Origin: Clostridia bacterium | GTDB taxonomy: Bacteria > Bacillota > Clostridia > SK-Y3 > JACMMQ01 | NCBI GenBank assembly: GCA_014378955.1 | Contig: JACMMQ010000323.1 | Location: 1-9,260, forward strand | Direction: 5' to 3' | Length of the DNA stretch: 9,260 bases | Shown here: positions 1 to 6,093 of the stretch, in pieces | Position numbering within the stretch: position 1 is the first letter of the stretch | Layout of the letters: the number at the start of each line of letters is the position of its first letter | Program-made: the position numbers and the translations under genes | The notes under the pieces: model-generated | The model's input: only the letters and a program-made list of their open reading frames with translations | The model's database searches: none | What the model was told of the DNA's origin: nothing

Positions 1-324
1 ATGACCTGCGGTCGATAGCTGACGCACGGAGTCTGGAAATTTGTCTACCCAACTTCCTACAACAAAGAAGGTTGTCTTGATATTATATTTGTTTAAAATG
101 TCAATCAAGGTTGACGTATCCTCGTTCCCCCACGCCGCATCAAAACTAAAGGAGATTGTTTTGTCTGGTCGGTCTACACAATAAATTGGCAGGTCACGGT
201 TGACACCCGTACCACTCACAATGCCTTGCATGAGACCGCTATTGATAGAAAGTAACCCTAAAAAAAATAATATTACGACCGCTATCGTCATTAAGTTTGA
301 CTTTGTCACTACAAATATTTTCAT
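1..324 (-). CDS. pdaB: Polysaccharide deacetylase, PdaB-like sporulation protein (3' end outside window)
   Basis: Only the first 108 residues are present; the frame is still open at base 1, so the C-terminal part of the catalytic domain is missing. Residues 1-8 are a short N-terminal stretch, about 11-30 form one hydrophobic membrane anchor or uncleaved signal (TIAVVILFFLGLL), and the NodB-type deacetylase fold begins near residue 55. Motif 1 reads SFDAAWGNEDT (residues 60-70): Asp62 matches the catalytic base of the canonical TFDDG motif, while the second Asp is Ala, a variant I associate with the PdaB branch. The frame ends on AGH, the first His of the metal-binding HxxxH motif. Family members act outside the membrane on spore peptidoglycan. 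Start ATG is supported by GAGGTG at 331-336, 6 nt upstream. The gene stands alone behind a possible forespore promoter. The assignment to the deacetylase family is firm; PdaB rather than another sporulation deacetylase is likely. Confidence 0.85.
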   Translation of the reverse strand, partial: MKIFVVTKSNLMTIAVVILFFLGLLSINSGLMQGIVSGTGVNRDLPIYCVDRPDKTISFSFDAAWGNEDTSTLIDILNKYNIKTTFFVVGSWVDKFPDSVRQLSTAGH

Positions 325-357
325 GTAAAGCACCTCACATATTTTTCTCTTATTCTA

Positions 358-388
358 TATTCTTATTCAGGTTTTAGAAGAATATGCA
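358..388 (-). promoter_or_regulatory. Candidate sigma-G type promoter of pdaB
   Basis: On the minus strand TGCATA (383-388) is followed after 18 nt by AAGAATA (358-364). The sigma-G consensus as I recall it is YGHATR-N18-CATNHTA; the -35 fits fully and the -10 has two mismatches. The expected start of transcription, near 351, leaves room for the ribosome site at 331-336. B. subtilis pdaB is known to be transcribed during sporulation, which fits, but this is pattern matching in AT-rich DNA. Confidence 0.33.
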
Positions 389-420
389 AAATTGTACAAG
401 ACTTGAAAAAGTGTGGAGCT

Positions 421-633
421 GTGTGGGCGCTGCCCACGCCCGCCCCTTTTTGAAAAAAGGGGGCAAAAACTTTAGTTGGGGGTTTTTATAATAAAGTTTT
501 AGTTAATTTTTTTCAAAAAATTACCAGGGTTAAGGGATGGAATCCCTTATTGTTGTCCGCAGACAACGAAATCCAAACACTCAAAGAGTATTTTTCTTTG
601 TTACTTTCTTTTTACGATAGAAAAAGAAAGTAA
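421..633. repeat. Array of consecutive palindromes (probable dispersed intergenic repeat)
   Basis: This non-coding stretch between pdaB and the upstream operon is almost entirely made of inverted repeats set side by side. They are: GTGGGC 423-428 / GCCCAC 432-437; GCCCC 442-446 with GGGGC 460-464, extended by T:A pairs; AAAACTTTA 466-474 / TAAAGTTTT 492-500; TAATTTTTT 504-512 / AAAAAATTA 515-523; TAAGGGAT 531-538 / ATCCCTTA 542-549; GTTGTC 552-557 / GACAAC 562-567; CAAAGA 582-587 / TCTTTG 595-600; and a perfect 13-bp arm TTACTTTCTTTTT 601-613 / 621-633 with a 7-nt loop. No open frame of note crosses it. Its G/C blocks separated by A/T blocks differ from the surrounding intergenic DNA. It could be a REP-like or MITE-like element, or a structured RNA. 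The rest of the 325-674 gap holds only the pdaB leader and unremarkable sequence. Confidence 0.7.
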
Positions 634-674
634 GGTTTTCACCAATGCCAAAAGCTGATAATTGTTATAAGCAC

Positions 675-710
675 AAAAAAAGACTGTAGCAATTATCACG
701 CTACAGTCTT
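675..710 (-). terminator. Intrinsic terminator of the ndoAI-ndoA-secreted protein operon
   Basis: Read on the minus strand, AAGACTGTAGC (700-710) pairs perfectly over 11 bp with GCTACAGTCTT (680-690) around a 9-nt loop, followed by a run of seven T residues (675-681, partly inside the stem foot). It starts 11 nt after the stop codon of the gene at 722-1162, so it closes that transcription unit and insulates the downstream hairpin array and pdaB. Confidence 0.93.
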
Positions 711-721
711 AAGCATTATAC

Positions 722-1162
722 CTATTTCATCACATATGTACCCTTCATCATGACCTTAACAGTTTTTGTAGCGGTAAAGCCACGTCCGTCTGCTAATGGT
801 ACTACCAACAAATGATTGAGCGGCATATTTTCGTTCATCGTTAAATCCTTGCCTTGCGTCACATCAGACACGCCACCCTTATCGCTAGCGATAATTTGAC
901 CTGCACCCATGCGCAAAATCATTTCTGTGCCTTCTCCTGCGATAATGGTTTTTCCTTGTGGCACATCGACTACGATGAATTTTTGTGGTGCGTTCCCTTC
1001 GCTCCCTTGAATGTTAGCGATTTTTACATTGATTTCAGTTACGATTTTTTGCAAGTAGCTCACCGTTACAAGCGGATCGTTTTGCAAATCTGGTTCTGCC
1101 CATGCTAAAGCGCCAACGCTAATAAGCGCAACCGCCAGCGCAATTACAAGCCATTTTTTCAT
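722..1162 (-). CDS. Small secreted protein of unknown function
   Basis: The 146-residue product begins with a classic Sec signal peptide: MKK, a hydrophobic core at 4-20, and a likely signal peptidase I site after AWA (residue 22), leaving a mature chain of about 124 residues. Residues 31-51 look like an amphipathic helix. The rest is predicted mostly beta, with glycine-containing blocks GEGTEMILRMG (76-86), GGVSDVTQGKDL (96-107) and NHLLVVPLADGRGF (116-129). I have an impression of similar small exported proteins in clostridial genomes but know of no function, and no catalytic motif, anchor, LPxTG or lipobox is visible. The ATG is set by AGGGGTGG at 1170-1177, 7 nt upstream. The gene begins only 18 nt after the ndoA stop and is followed by the operon terminator, so it should be co-transcribed with the toxin-antitoxin pair. 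That link may be chance. Confidence 0.85.
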   Translation of the reverse strand: MKKWLVIALAVALISVGALAWAEPDLQNDPLVTVSYLQKIVTEINVKIANIQGSEGNAPQKFIVVDVPQGKTIIAGEGTEMILRMGAGQIIASDKGGVSDVTQGKDLTMNENMPLNHLLVVPLADGRGFTATKTVKVMMKGTYVMK

Positions 1163-1180
1163 TTGTTTTCCACCCCTACA

Positions 1181-1531
1181 TTAAATATCAATCAAACCAA
1201 AGCTAATATTGAGTGCTTCATTTACCTTATCCATGAGCTCCTCATCTAAATGTCCAAGCTTATCCTTTAATCGTTTTTTGTCAATCGTTCTAATCTGTTC
1301 TAATAGAATAACAGAATCCTTTGCCAAACCATAGTCCGCAGCTGAAATCTCAATGTGCGTAGGTAGTTTGGCTTTATTGATTTGTGAGGTTACCGCTGCC
1401 GCTATGACAGTGGGGCTATAACGATTGCCTATGTCATTTTGCACGATCAAAACTGGGCGTATTCCACCCTGCTCCGATCCAATCACAGGACTTAAATCCG
1501 CATAATAAATATCTCCACGTTTTACAATCAC
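1181..1531 (-). CDS. ndoA: Type II toxin EndoA, MazF/PemK-family mRNA endoribonuclease
   Basis: The family cleaves single-stranded mRNA at short sites (UACAU for the B. subtilis enzyme) and is held inactive by EndoAI. The protein opens [20 protein letters not shown], followed by [23 protein letters not shown] and [13 protein letters not shown], all hallmarks of the family. Arg25 (in GGIRP) and Thr48 (in AAVTS) sit at the positions of the known catalytic residues, so it should be active. The open frame extends to a GTG at 1540 overlapping the antitoxin by 8 nt, but a GGAG at 1542-1545 would lie only 1 nt from it; the GTG at 1531 is 10 nt away and gives 116 aa, the same length as B. subtilis EndoA. 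I therefore use 1531, one base after the antitoxin stop codon, implying translational coupling. Confidence 0.95.
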   Translation of the reverse strand: MIVKRGDIYYADLSPVIGSEQGGIRPVLIVQNDIGNRYSPTVIAAAVTSQINKAKLPTHIEISAADYGLAKDSVILLEQIRTIDKKRLKDKLGHLDEELMDKVNEALNISFGLIDI

Positions 1532-1532
1532 T

Positions 1533-1808
1533 TTATTCACACTCCGCTAATTTTTCCTCATAACAAAGAAGTGTTTGGCTATCAGCATTTACATGCATTT
1601 CAGCAAGCGTAAGATTTAAGCCGGCCATTTCTTGATAGCCACGCTTTAATTTTTCTCTTAATTCTAAACGCTTTTTTTCTCGGATATATAACCTCATTGC
1701 TTCTCGCACAAATTCACTGCGATTTATTTTTTGCGAAGCAATAATAGAATCAACCTCTTCCAGAAGTTGATCGGGCAGTGTAATCAGAATTTTTTTCAGA
1801 TATGACAC
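1533..1808 (-). CDS. ndoAI: Antitoxin EndoAI, ribbon-helix-helix (CopG/MetJ type)
   Basis: From the GTG at 1808 the product has 91 residues. Residues 5-12 (KKILITLP) form the N-terminal DNA-contacting beta strand, followed by two helices ([13 protein letters not shown] and [18 protein letters not shown]) that complete a ribbon-helix-helix dimer. The segment [20 protein letters not shown] resembles the toxin-binding tail of B. subtilis EndoAI (RRGYMEMAKINL). It neutralises EndoA and, as in related modules, probably represses its own promoter. A longer frame starts with TTG at 1829 (98 aa) but no Shine-Dalgarno sequence precedes it, whereas GGGGG at 1819-1823 lies 10 nt before the GTG; the extra residues also precede the beta strand without purpose. 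It has its own strong promoter downstream of alr and directly precedes ndoA. Confidence 0.92.
   Translation of the reverse strand: MSYLKKILITLPDQLLEEVDSIIASQKINRSEFVREAMRLYIREKKRLELREKLKRGYQEMAGLNLTLAEMHVNADSQTLLCYEEKLAECE
1542..1545 (-). promoter_or_regulatory. Ribosome binding site deciding the ndoA start
   Basis: GGAG lies inside the last antitoxin codons, 10 nt before GTG 1531 but only 1 nt before the alternative GTG 1540. The spacing favours the shorter, 116-residue toxin. Confidence 0.6.
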
Positions 1809-1818
1809 AAAAACCAAG

Positions 1819-1823
1819 CCCCC
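1819..1823 (-). promoter_or_regulatory. Ribosome binding site deciding the ndoAI start
   Basis: GGGGG on the minus strand sits 10 nt before GTG 1808 and lies downstream of the competing TTG at 1829, so it cannot serve that start. Confidence 0.55.
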
Positions 1824-1839
1824 GTTCAAAAATGTTCAT

Positions 1840-1898
1840 AGCATATGCTGATTTGCTTATATGTACACAACTCGATGGATACAATCGATGTCGATACA
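1840..1898 (-). promoter_or_regulatory. Possible operator region in the ndoAI leader
   Basis: The roughly 90-nt leader between promoter and antitoxin carries a perfect 10-bp palindrome AGCATATGCT (1840-1849) and, just after the expected transcription start, two near-repeats on the plus strand, CGATGGATACA (1873-1883) and CGATGTCGATACA (1886-1898), with CGAT occurring three times. Ribbon-helix-helix antitoxins bind short repeated or palindromic sites near their own promoter, so these are candidate EndoAI or EndoAI-EndoA sites. No direct proof is visible. Confidence 0.35.
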
Positions 1899-1905
1899 CT
1901 ACTTT

Positions 1906-1934
1906 ATTATACATGAAACATGGCTTTTCGTCAA
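1906..1934 (-). promoter_or_regulatory. Sigma-A promoter of the ndoAI-ndoA operon
   Basis: On the minus strand TTGACG (1929-1934) and TATAAT (1906-1911) are separated by exactly 17 nt, matching the vegetative consensus at 11 of 12 positions. Transcription should start near 1899, giving an antitoxin leader of about 90 nt. The promoter lies 46 nt after the alr stop, so the toxin-antitoxin pair does not rely on read-through from alr. Confidence 0.88.
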
Positions 1935-1980
1935 TTCCAATATCTGTTATACACGCCTAATATATATCTGATTATATATA

Positions 1981-3147
1981 CTATGCCAAATAGTTTAATA
2001 CTTCTACAACATGCCCCCCAAAAATATAAACCCTCGGCACACGTTTGCCGATAACGCAGAGCAATTCGTAGTTAATTGTTCCCATGGTTGCGGCTATTTC
2101 CTCAATGAAAATTGATTGTCCTCCTTGTTCGCCAAATATAACCACTTCGTCTCCGATAGCTATATTGTTAACAGAGGACACATCAATCATACATTGATCC
2201 ATACAAATTCTTCCGATTACGGGTGCAAATTGCCCATTTATCAAAATTTTCGCCTTGTGTGCAAGCAATCGTGAGTATCCGTCAGCATATCCAATGGGCA
2301 CAGTGGCTATTTTCGTGTCTGCCTTTGTGGTATATGTACGTCCGTAACTGACTGGCATTTCGCTTGGCACTTGTTTAATGTACGTCACCATCGCTTTGAG
2401 CTCCATCGCTGGCTTCAACTGTATAAGTGAATGGTCCACCTCTTCGGAGGGATATAGCCCATATAAAATCAGTCCTGGACGAACCATATCCAAATGCATT
2501 TCAGGAAAGCCGATGGTTGCCGCACTGTTACAGGCATGCTTGACTGGAATGCTTAGCCCATTATCGTGCAAGGCTTTACAAATTTCCATGAATTTTTCAT
2601 ATTGAAAAACCGTAAAACTTCTATCAGTCTCATCCGCTGATGCAAAATGGGTAAAAATGCCCTCAATTTCTAAATTGGGTAATTTTGCGATGTCTAAAAT
2701 TGTTTGGATGCTTTGTTCATTACATAAAAAGCCCAAACGATTCATACCCGTATCAATTTTAACATGAATTTTGGCTTGCTTGCCAACTCGGTATGCTGCT
2801 TGTGAAATGGCTTGCGCCGCCTCAAAATTATAAACTGTTTGGATAATGTTAAATGCTACAAGCTCATGCACCCATTCGAGCGGTGTATAGCCAAGAATTA
2901 ATATGGGTAATTCAAAGCCATTTCGCCTTAATTGTTTTGCTTCGTCTAAAAAAGCAACGCCAAAATAATCAGCACCACTTTCTACCAACGTTTTTGCGAC
3001 TTCCAGATAACCATGCCCATATGCATCTGCTTTTGTCACAGCCATAATTTTTACACGCGGTGTAACAATACGCCTTATTTCCTTCACATTATGAGCGATG
3101 TTATCCAAATTAACCTCTGCCCATACCCGTCTTAAGTAACTTGACAT
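1981..3147 (-). CDS. alr: Alanine racemase (PLP-dependent)
   Basis: This cytosolic enzyme interconverts L- and D-alanine, supplying D-Ala for peptidoglycan. The 388 residues match the usual family length. The N-terminal TIM barrel carries the PLP-binding lysine in VTKADAYGHG (Lys39). Other visible landmarks are IHVKIDTGMNRLGF, with Lys130 (position of the carbamylated lysine in the Geobacillus enzyme) and Arg137; HACNSAA (204-210); MVRPGLILYG with Arg223, which contacts the PLP pyridine nitrogen; and the second catalytic base Tyr268 in PVSYGRTY at the start of the C-terminal beta domain. GRICMDQCMIDVS (312-324) is the conserved domain motif. All key residues are present. It follows nnr after 55 nt with no promoter that I recognise between them, so it probably belongs to the acpS operon. 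Its ribosome site is poor: the nearest AAAGG is 14 nt from the ATG. In a spore former the enzyme may also affect germination, since L-alanine is a common germinant. Confidence 0.97.
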   Translation of the reverse strand: MSSYLRRVWAEVNLDNIAHNVKEIRRIVTPRVKIMAVTKADAYGHGYLEVAKTLVESGADYFGVAFLDEAKQLRRNGFELPILILGYTPLEWVHELVAFNIIQTVYNFEAAQAISQAAYRVGKQAKIHVKIDTGMNRLGFLCNEQSIQTILDIAKLPNLEIEGIFTHFASADETDRSFTVFQYEKFMEICKALHDNGLSIPVKHACNSAATIGFPEMHLDMVRPGLILYGLYPSEEVDHSLIQLKPAMELKAMVTYIKQVPSEMPVSYGRTYTTKADTKIATVPIGYADGYSRLLAHKAKILINGQFAPVIGRICMDQCMIDVSSVNNIAIGDEVVIFGEQGGQSIFIEEIAATMGTINYELLCVIGKRVPRVYIFGGHVVEVLNYLA

Positions 3148-3202
3148 TTTAGTACCATTAGCCTTTCTGACCCACTCGGTCTCAAATCTTATTGTGAGCC
3201 TT

Positions 3203-4711
3203 TCAATCTAAATTTTTATATGCGTTCGTTGCATTTTGTATCGCTTGTGGTAAATACTTAATCACATCAGTCGCAACAAGTGAAATTTCACCTTGCGTTT
3301 GAGTGGCTAAATCGGCTGCTAAACCATGTAGATAAACTGCATCCTGTACAGCATAGCCTTGGGATACAAATGCAGCTATTAGCCCTGCCAATACGTCCCC
3401 CATGCCGCCAGATGCCATGCCAGCATTTCCGCTCGTGTTCACAAACACACGACCATCAGGCAATGCTGTCAATGTGTGTACACCTTTTAAAACACATGTT
3501 ACGGCATGCTCTCTTGCAAATTCACGTGCAACCTCTAAACGATTTGCTTGCACATAAGCGATATCTTTATGGATTAAGCGTGCCATTTCGCCCGGATGCG
3601 GTGTGATGATGAAGGGGCTTTGACAGGTTTTTATACTATCTATATGCTTTGAAAGCACATTTAGACCATCGGCATCCATTATAACTGGTATGTGAATGTC
3701 CGCTAAAATCGCACAAATTAGCATTTCAATCTCGTTTGTAAACGACAAGCCAGGACCTATTAACAAAGCGTCTGCACCCTTTAACAGGCTTTGTATTTGT
3801 GGCAGTGACGCATAGGATAATGCACCAAGCTCCTCGTTTAGTGGCACGGTCATACATTCTGTCAATTGATTGGCAATGATGGGTTGCTGCGAAGCGGCAA
3901 TGCCTACTGTCACTAAACCCGCACCACCACGTATGCAGGCATTTGCACTCAAAATCGCTGCACCTGTCAACCCCTTTGAACCTGCTAATATCAAAATCTT
4001 GCCGAAGCTCCCTTTATTGACGTTGCGATGACGCTTTTGTAATTGTACATCTTGCACTTCAACTGTAAAGGTATCTGTTTCTATTTGTGTAAGCAATGCC
4101 TGCGGTATGCCAATGTCTAAAACTGTCAGTTGCCCAACATAATCAGCTGCAAAATCTGTCAACAAAAACTGCTTTGGAAGTGCTAGGGTGACCGTTTCAT
4201 GTGCTATGATGATGTCTTTTGCACCGTATACAAGACCACTCGGGACATCCACGGCGACAATATATTTTGCATCATGATTCATGGTATCTATAACCTGTGC
4301 AATGTTCAAAGGCATTTCTCCATAAAAGCCAGTACCGAAAATGCAATCGACCACAACGTCATATTGGTTTATATTTTCAAGTGATTGCATAAAATTCACA
4401 CCATACGCTTTTGCCATCTGATAATGCATGCGTGCATCACCCGCTAATTCGTCTGGATTGCTTGTGCAAAATACGTGTACACGATAGCTTGCTTGTGTTA
4501 AAAGTCTAGCAACCGCAAACCCGTCTCCCCCGTTATTGCCGTTGCCACAAACAATCAAAAATTTAGGCTCAATGATGGTTTGTACCACTTTTTTTAAATG
4601 CGTAAATATGGCTAAAGCTGCGTGCTCCATGAGTAACACGCTAGGCATGTGATAATGTGCGTACACCGCTTGATCGATTTCTCTCATTTGCTTTGCAGTT
4701 ACAACCTTCAT
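3203..4711 (-). CDS. nnr: Bifunctional NAD(P)HX epimerase / ADP-dependent dehydratase
   Basis: This repair enzyme restores hydrated NADH and NADPH: the N-terminal domain epimerises R-NAD(P)HX and the C-terminal domain dehydrates S-NAD(P)HX using ADP. The 502 residues cover both domains. The YjeF_N half (about 1-215) shows the nucleotide loop CGNGNNGGDGF (56-66), VVDCIFGTGF with the catalytic Asp (near 122), and VDVPSGL. The kinase-like half (about 232-502) shows ILAGSKGLTGAA, IGPGLS, MDADGLN, ITPHPGEMARL (369-379) and SGGMGDVLAG (434-443), whose Asp439 is the conserved active-site Asp. The frame could start at GTG 4720, but ATG 4711 has GAGGTG (4718-4723) 6 nt upstream and overlaps the acpS stop as TGATG, so I choose it. 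In B. subtilis the same operon slot holds ydcC. Confidence 0.96.
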   Translation of the reverse strand: MKVVTAKQMREIDQAVYAHYHMPSVLLMEHAALAIFTHLKKVVQTIIEPKFLIVCGNGNNGGDGFAVARLLTQASYRVHVFCTSNPDELAGDARMHYQMAKAYGVNFMQSLENINQYDVVVDCIFGTGFYGEMPLNIAQVIDTMNHDAKYIVAVDVPSGLVYGAKDIIIAHETVTLALPKQFLLTDFAADYVGQLTVLDIGIPQALLTQIETDTFTVEVQDVQLQKRHRNVNKGSFGKILILAGSKGLTGAAILSANACIRGGAGLVTVGIAASQQPIIANQLTECMTVPLNEELGALSYASLPQIQSLLKGADALLIGPGLSFTNEIEMLICAILADIHIPVIMDADGLNVLSKHIDSIKTCQSPFIITPHPGEMARLIHKDIAYVQANRLEVAREFAREHAVTCVLKGVHTLTALPDGRVFVNTSGNAGMASGGMGDVLAGLIAAFVSQGYAVQDAVYLHGLAADLATQTQGEISLVATDVIKYLPQAIQNATNAYKNLD

Positions 4712-5079
4712 CAATCGCACCTCGATTCGAGCAAGGCATGTGCAACAGCGTAAAGCCTTGTATGTGAAATGGTTATATGCATGACAGCTTCTTTGATAGC
4801 TGCTATTTTGATCGCCGTTTGTCCACTCAATTGCACAAATGGCTTGCCTGAAGCATCATGATTGATTTCAATGTCCTGCATGTAGCCACTGCCAATGGCT
4901 TTGATGACGGCTTCCTTAGCCGCAAATATGCCAGCCAATGACTCTGCTTTACTACTACGGGATTGCCAGTATGTCCTTTCAGCTTCAGTAAAATAGCGAA
5001 AAATAAAGCGTTCATTTTTAAAAATAGCATCCCTGACTCGTTCAATTTCGACAATATCGATGCCTGTTCCAACGACCAT
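4711..5079 (-). CDS. acpS: Holo-[acyl-carrier-protein] synthase
   Basis: AcpS transfers 4'-phosphopantetheine from CoA to the serine of apo-acyl carrier protein, switching on fatty acid synthesis. The 122-residue length fits the small trimeric AcpS class. The N-terminus GTGIDIVEIERV contains the Mg-binding Asp8; AGIFAAKEAVIKAIG (49-63) contains the second metal ligand Glu56 and Lys60; the ISHTRLYAVA segment (104-113) is the conserved C-terminal motif. The frame is open to GTG 5088, but ATG 5079 lies 8 nt after AGGGGG (5088-5093) and aligns with the usual family N-terminus. It is the first gene of an operon with nnr and probably alr, behind a strong promoter, and its stop shares one base with the nnr start codon. 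Confidence 0.96.
   Translation of the reverse strand: MVVGTGIDIVEIERVRDAIFKNERFIFRYFTEAERTYWQSRSSKAESLAGIFAAKEAVIKAIGSGYMQDIEINHDASGKPFVQLSGQTAIKIAAIKEAVMHITISHTRLYAVAHALLESRCD
4718..4723 (-). promoter_or_regulatory. Ribosome binding site deciding the nnr start
   Basis: GAGGTG lies within the end of acpS, 6 nt before ATG 4711. The longer GTG start at 4720 would overlap this site, so it is unlikely. Confidence 0.8.
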
Positions 5080-5087
5080 ACATAGCA

Positions 5088-5093
5088 CCCCCT
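5088..5093 (-). promoter_or_regulatory. Ribosome binding site deciding the acpS start
   Basis: AGGGGG ends 8 nt before ATG 5079 and overlaps the alternative GTG at 5088, which excludes that codon as the start. Confidence 0.75.
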
Positions 5094-5110
5094 ATAATTG
5101 CACTGCAACC

Positions 5111-5139
5111 ATTATACCAACATTCTAGCAGAAAGTGAA
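5111..5139 (-). promoter_or_regulatory. Sigma-A promoter (extended -10) of the acpS-nnr-alr operon
   Basis: On the minus strand TTCACT (5134-5139) is followed after 17 nt by TATAAT (5111-5116), preceded by TGG to give an extended -10 (TGnTATAAT). Transcription should start near 5104, about 25 nt before the acpS ATG. It lies just downstream of the ytxC terminator, so acpS begins a separate unit. Confidence 0.83.
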
Positions 5140-5161
5140 CCTTTTTTTGAATTTATACAAC

Positions 5162-5189
5162 AAAAAAAATGACAGCTTTCGCTATCATT
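5162..5189 (-). terminator. Intrinsic terminator of ytxC
   Basis: On the minus strand AATGATAGC (5181-5189) pairs with GCTGTCATT (5168-5176) over 9 bp with one G-T wobble, closed by a GAAA tetraloop and followed by a run of eight T residues (5162-5169, overlapping the stem foot). The stem begins immediately after the ytxC stop codon. Confidence 0.92.
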
Positions 5190-6071
5190 TTAATCTATTT
5201 GTAATTGTTGGCAGTTATTTGTATGAAAACAATAGTCGCACTGCTCGCACAATTCGACACGTGAGCCAAATACATTGCATATCGTTTTTAATAATTCTTT
5301 ATTTTTAAACTCGGTTGCATTATGCAGGATAACCTTTTTGGGGGCTAAAAAGATCAATGCGCTGATTAATAAGTCATCCTCATTGATCAAGCCTTCTACA
5401 ACTTCGTCCCGATAATCATCTATGCTGCCTTCATCAATTTCTTCAAAATGTTCGTTGGATAGCATGTATTTCCCTTCAAAGTCCTTTAAAACATGCACGT
5501 GGTCACATTTGGATTCTTGTACATCCACAAAATATTTTAGCAAATATATAAATTCCGCATATTCCTTTTCCATCAAGTAATCATCCACTGCTTTTTCAAT
5601 GATTTCTTCAAGTTCATTAAAATATTCCTTTAAGCGGAAATTTGCAAACCCATCTAATATAATATCTGAGGCGTTATCAAAATATTCCGTTAGCTTTTGT
5701 TTGATCATTTGTTCTCGCTCAACCGCCCAAAAGCGGTTAATAATTGTATGTTGTTCAGAAAGTCTTGTATTCTTTATAGCATGCTTAATGATTTCTTGCT
5801 TTTCAGTAGCGTTAAAATAGAAATACTTTGCACGCAAAATACGTAGCATAAACTTATTCTCATACCGCATGACCAAATATTTTGCGAGTAAGTCCGATAA
5901 CGCACTTTTTAGAATGGCATAATCTGTGATACTTGGGGCTTTGATGCACAGCATCCTAACGCCATTCTGTTCTGAAATCGTTTGCTGATAACAAGAATGT
6001 GAAAGCGTTCTTGCGACAAGCTCAAATAACTCATCTGCTCGTTCGGTCATGCCAATTTTAATACACTCCAT
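5190..6071 (-). CDS. ytxC: Putative sporulation protein YtxC
   Basis: The 293-residue protein resembles the YtxC family, known from spore formers but without a defined biochemical role. The best-matching region is the centre, ILDGFANFRLKEYFNELEE followed by AVDDYLMEKEYAEFIYLLKYFVDVQ (about residues 138-185), then the VHVL segment. It is soluble and mostly helical, with no signal peptide or membrane segment. The C-terminus has a cysteine cluster, CEQCDYC and a further Cys (residues 275, 278, 281, 287; CX2CX2CX5C), which could bind a metal. The frame can be extended to TTG 6089, but ATG 6071 has AAGGGA (6081-6086) 9 nt upstream and is preferred. It is a single-gene unit with its own terminator and a candidate forespore promoter. 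The family call comes from recognising sequence patterns, not from a search. Confidence 0.82.
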   Translation of the reverse strand: MECIKIGMTERADELFELVARTLSHSCYQQTISEQNGVRMLCIKAPSITDYAILKSALSDLLAKYLVMRYENKFMLRILRAKYFYFNATEKQEIIKHAIKNTRLSEQHTIINRFWAVEREQMIKQKLTEYFDNASDIILDGFANFRLKEYFNELEEIIEKAVDDYLMEKEYAEFIYLLKYFVDVQESKCDHVHVLKDFEGKYMLSNEHFEEIDEGSIDDYRDEVVEGLINEDDLLISALIFLAPKKVILHNATEFKNKELLKTICNVFGSRVELCEQCDYCFHTNNCQQLQID

Positions 6072-6080
6072 CGTTTCACA

Positions 6081-6086
6081 TCCCTT
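6081..6086 (-). promoter_or_regulatory. Ribosome binding site deciding the ytxC start
   Basis: AAGGGA lies 9 nt before ATG 6071 and within the first codons after the alternative TTG 6089, which has no such site itself. Confidence 0.7.
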
Positions 6087-6093
6087 CAAAGTG

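Noticed and set aside
854..1108. Plus-strand open frame of 84 codons opposite the secreted protein
   Set aside because: Cys/His-rich antisense reading without ribosome site; the minus-strand frame has a signal peptide, ribosome site and terminator.
1961..1980. AT-only palindrome directly after the alr stop as a terminator
   Set aside because: The stem is only TATATAT/ATATATA with no GC pairs and no T run, so it is too weak to call; read-through from alr into ndoAI remains possible.
3148..3202. Repeated GAAAGGCT and small GACC/GGTC stem between nnr and alr as a regulatory element
   Set aside because: Short, explained by chance in AT/G-rich DNA; no T-box or riboswitch core is visible.
3280..3606. 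Plus-strand open frame of 108 codons
   Set aside because: Antisense shadow of the well-conserved C-terminal domain of nnr; its His/Leu/Gln-rich composition resembles no protein I know.
4827..5108. Second minus-strand frame overlapping acpS (93 codons)
   Set aside because: Out-of-frame reading of acpS, whose catalytic motifs are all intact in the correct frame.
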